Of a stretch of 33,455 nucleotides of DNA, positions 31,309-33,455 are shown piece after piece. The position numbers and the translations under genes are program-made. Location: the NCBI RefSeq assembly GCF_002116635.1, contig NZ_LQPW01000067.1, forward strand, positions 1-33,455. The letters run 5' to 3'. The notes under the pieces are model-generated. The model was not told the origin of the DNA. It saw only the letters and a program-made list of their open reading frames with translations, and searched no databases. The DNA is from Mycobacterium szulgai. Its GTDB lineage: Bacteria > Actinomycetota > Actinomycetes > Mycobacteriales > Mycobacteriaceae. Every line of letters begins with the position of its first letter. Within the stretch, counting starts at the first letter, position 1.

Positions 31309-31898
31309 CGCCCAAGATCGGGGTGCTGGCCCTGCAGGGCGACACCCGTGAGCACCTGGCCGCGCTGGGCGAATGCGGAGCCGAGCCGATGACGGTGCGC
31401 CGCCGAGAGGAACTCGACGCGGTGGATGGTTTGGTGTTACCCGGGGGCGAATCCACCACCGTGAGCCACCTGCTGTCGGCCCTGGACCTGCTGGAACCGC
31501 TGCGCGCGCGGCTGGCGGACGGACTTCCGGCCTACGGGTCGTGCGCGGGCATGATTTTGCTGGCCAGCGAGATCCTGGACGCCGGCGTGAACGGGCGCCA
31601 GGCGCTGCCGTTGAGTGGAATCGATATGACCGTGCGGCGCAACGCTTTTGGACGCCAAGTCGACTCCTTTGAGGGCGACCTGCCGTTCGCGGGGTTTGAC
31701 CGGCCGGTGCGCGCGGTGTTCATCCGGGCGCCGTGGGTTGAGCGGGCGGGCGACGGTGTCGAGGTGCTGGCCCGCGCTGACGGTCACATCGTCGCGGTGC
31801 GTCAGGGCCATGTGCTGGCGACGGCCTTTCACCCCGAAGTGACCGGCGACCGTCGCGTGCACCAGATGTTCGTCGACATGGTCAACGGGCGGGCGTGA
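31305..31898 (+). CDS. pdxT: pyridoxal 5'-phosphate synthase, glutaminase subunit PdxT
   Basis: This 197-residue class I glutamine amidotransferase has [13 protein letters not shown] at the N-terminus, PGGESTT at 47-52 and the nucleophile C80 in [11 protein letters not shown]176 and E178 lie in AFHPEVT, completing the triad. It releases ammonia from glutamine and channels it to PdxS. The start is a GTG overlapping the tesB2 stop. Confidence 0.96.
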   Translation: MTPKIGVLALQGDTREHLAALGECGAEPMTVRRREELDAVDGLVLPGGESTTVSHLLSALDLLEPLRARLADGLPAYGSCAGMILLASEILDAGVNGRQALPLSGIDMTVRRNAFGRQVDSFEGDLPFAGFDRPVRAVFIRAPWVERAGDGVEVLARADGHIVAVRQGHVLATAFHPEVTGDRRVHQMFVDMVNGRA

Positions 31899-31923
31899 CG
31901 CTCGGCGCAACCCGTCGCCCACG

Positions 31924-31929
31924 TAGACT
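31924..31929 (+). promoter_or_regulatory. predicted -10 of yebC
   Basis: TAGACT lies 41 bases before the yebC ATG, and a purine-rich AAAGAGG (31952-31958) follows. It is identical to the predicted pdxS -10. It suggests that yebC has its own promoter after the pdxT stop, in a 72-base gap. Confidence 0.4.
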
Positions 31930-31970
31930 CGGCAGGCGAACTTGTCCAGTGAAAGAGGTAAGACACACCG

Positions 31971-32726
31971 ATGAGCGGCCATTCCAAGTGGGCGACCACC
32001 AAGCACCAGAAGGCCGTCAAAGACGCCCGCCGTGGCAAGGAGTTCGCCCGGCTGATAAAGAACATCGAGGTCGCAGCCCGTACCGGCGGCGGCGACCCGG
32101 CAGGCAATCCCACGCTCTACGACGCCATCCAGAAGGCGAAGAAGACCTCGGTGCCCAACGACAACATCGAGCGTGCCAGGAAGCGAGGCGCCGGCGAGGA
32201 AGCCGGCGGCGCCGACTACCAGACGATCATGTACGAGGGCTACGGACCCAACGGGGTCGCGGTGCTGGTCGAGTGCCTGACCGATAACCGCAACCGGGCC
32301 GCGAGCGAAGTGCGGGTGGCGATGACGCGCAATGGCGGCGCCATGGCCGATCCGGGGTCGGTGGCCTACCTGTTCTCTCGCAAGGGTGTGGTCACCCTGG
32401 ACAAGAACGAGCTGACCGAGGACGACGTGCTGATGGCGGTGCTCGAAGCCGGTGCCGAGGACGTCAACGACCTGGGTGACAGCTTCGAGGTGATCTCCGA
32501 GCCGGGCGACCTGGTCGCGGTGCGCAGCGCCTTGCAAGACGCCGGCATCGACTACGAGTCGGCCGAGGCGGGATTCCAGCCGTCGGTCAGCGTTCCCGTC
32601 GACGTCGACGCCGCCCGCAAGGTGTTCAAGCTCGTCGACGCGCTCGAGGACAGCGACGATGTGCAGAACGTCTGGACCAATGTCGACCTCTCCGATGAGG
32701 TGCTGGCCGCCCTCGACGAGGAATAG
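31971..32726 (+). CDS. yebC: YebC/PmpR family protein
   Basis: This 251-residue protein starts with the family signature [21 protein letters not shown], has [13 protein letters not shown] and [19 protein letters not shown] in the first half, and [12 protein letters not shown] with DSFEVISEP later. Older annotation calls the family a transcriptional regulator; recent work links YebC proteins to translation of difficult sequences such as proline runs. The start ATG is unmistakable. It matches Rv2603c in place and size and ends 89 bases before a PE_PGRS gene. Confidence 0.95.
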   Translation: MSGHSKWATTKHQKAVKDARRGKEFARLIKNIEVAARTGGGDPAGNPTLYDAIQKAKKTSVPNDNIERARKRGAGEEAGGADYQTIMYEGYGPNGVAVLVECLTDNRNRAASEVRVAMTRNGGAMADPGSVAYLFSRKGVVTLDKNELTEDDVLMAVLEAGAEDVNDLGDSFEVISEPGDLVAVRSALQDAGIDYESAEAGFQPSVSVPVDVDAARKVFKLVDALEDSDDVQNVWTNVDLSDEVLAALDEE

Positions 32727-32815
32727 GCCTCCGGATTCAATAGCTGTTCAATATCTCGCCGCTAGCTTTGCACCGATGAAATCTGCCGTGTGCGGCTGCG
32801 TTGGTGAGGTGTGCG

Positions 32816-33455
32816 ATGTCGTTCGTAAGCGTGTCTACGGAATTGGTTGCCTCGGCGGCCGCAGAGCTGGCAGGCGTCGGTTCGGCGGTGGGTGCGGCTA
32901 GCGCCGCCGCCGCCGCGCCGACGACACAGATCATGGTCGCGGCCGCCGACGAGGTGTCGGCGGCGATCGCCGAGCTGTTCGGTAGCCACGGCAGGCAGTA
33001 CCAGGAGATCACCGCTGCGGCCGCGGCTTTTCAGGAGCGGTTCGTGCAGGCGCTGTCGGGCGGCGCGGCTCTCTATGGCAGTGCCGAGTCGCTCAATGTT
33101 GAGCAGCTGCTGCTGGGCCTGATCAACGCGCCTACCGAGCTGTTGCTCGGTAGGCCGCTGATCGGTAACGGAGCCGACGCCACGGCAGCCGGCGCTACGG
33201 GCGGGGCCGGTGGCCTGTTGTGGGGCAATGGCGGTGCAGGCGGCACGGGTGCACCGGGCCACGCCGGTGGGCGGGGTGGCGACGCGGGACTGATCGGCGC
33301 CGGCGGAGTCGGCGGTGCCGGCGGAGCCGGCGCGGCCGGCGGTGTGGGCGGTACGGGCGGCTGGTTGTGGGGTGCCGGCGGTGTGGGAGCTACGGGTCCG
33401 GTCGGCGGTGTGGCCGGTACCGGTGGCGACGGCTCGATCGGCGGTAACGGCGGGG
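32816..33455 (+). CDS. PE_PGRS family protein, 5' part (runs off the window)
   Basis: ATG 32816 opens [20 protein letters not shown], a PE domain of about 95 residues with [21 protein letters not shown] and a YxxxE secretion motif (YGSAE). A linker, [14 protein letters not shown], then leads into [18 protein letters not shown] and the Gly-Gly-Ala repeats of a PGRS domain. The frame is open to the last base, so the stop is outside. The frame stays in one phase for all 640 bases. The 89 bases upstream are less GC-rich and probably hold its promoter. It lies in the same orientation as the PE_PGRS gene at the other end of the window. Confidence 0.93.
   Translation, partial: MSFVSVSTELVASAAAELAGVGSAVGAASAAAAAPTTQIMVAAADEVSAAIAELFGSHGRQYQEITAAAAAFQERFVQALSGGAALYGSAESLNVEQLLLGLINAPTELLLGRPLIGNGADATAAGATGGAGGLLWGNGGAGGTGAPGHAGGRGGDAGLIGAGGVGGAGGAGAAGGVGGTGGWLWGAGGVGATGPVGGVAGTGGDGSIGGNGG

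Noticed and set aside
1..33455. Insertion sequences, integrases, tRNA or rRNA genes
   Set aside because: None found: no transposase or integrase motifs and no stretch I could fold as a tRNA.

Overview
The window looks like a slow-growing, non-tuberculous Mycobacterium. It is very GC-rich, both ends lie inside PE_PGRS genes, and it carries a PE/PPE pair and a further PPE protein. Its right half reproduces the M. tuberculosis order thrS - Ap4A phosphorylase - pgsA1 - patA - pimA - Nudix protein - PPE - pdxS - tesB2 - pdxT - yebC (Rv2614c to Rv2603c, from memory). PE_PGRS genes point to the M. marinum/M. kansasii/M. tuberculosis side of the genus. The aromatic-acid genes on the left are not part of M. 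tuberculosis as I know it. I cannot name the species.

Layout. (1) 1-1448: 3' end of a PE_PGRS gene. (2) 1467-5906: an IclR-type regulator facing a tightly coupled minus-strand operon: Rieske ring-hydroxylating dioxygenase alpha and beta subunits, a 92-residue protein of unknown function, a BphB-like dihydrodiol dehydrogenase and a class II aldolase/adducin-family protein. (3) 6180-8411: a DUF2231-Rieske membrane protein, a hemerythrin-like protein and a methyltransferase. (4) 8464-10990: pcaH-pcaG-pcaB, protocatechuate ring cleavage. (5) 10978-13270: an EthR-like TetR regulator divergent from a PE/PPE pair, with an array of TGTCGA-type half-sites between them. (6) 13276-17966: a methyltransferase, two related winged-helix regulators with C-terminal cysteines, each beside a small membrane protein, plus a cupin and a nitronate-monooxygenase-like flavoprotein. 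(7) 17972-21185: a DUF1990 protein, an aldo/keto reductase, a hotdog thioesterase and a family 2 glycosyltransferase. (8) 21314-27705: thrS and the phosphatidylinositol mannoside operon. (9) 27709-32726: a PPE with a PE-PPE hydrolase domain, pdxS, tesB2, pdxT and yebC. (10) 32816 to the end: start of a second PE_PGRS gene.

How the genes work together. The left half can be read as a funnel. A carboxylated aromatic, most simply a phthalate-like acid, is dihydroxylated, re-aromatised, decarboxylated to protocatechuate by the class II aldolase-like enzyme, and opened by PcaHG and PcaB. The electron-transfer partners and the steps after PcaB are not here, so the substrate is inferred, not shown. 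The right half makes the PI/PIM anchor of the mycobacterial envelope (PgsA1, PatA, PimA) and pyridoxal phosphate (PdxS/PdxT). Several divergent promoters carry clear palindromes or repeated half-sites that match the kinds of regulators beside them.
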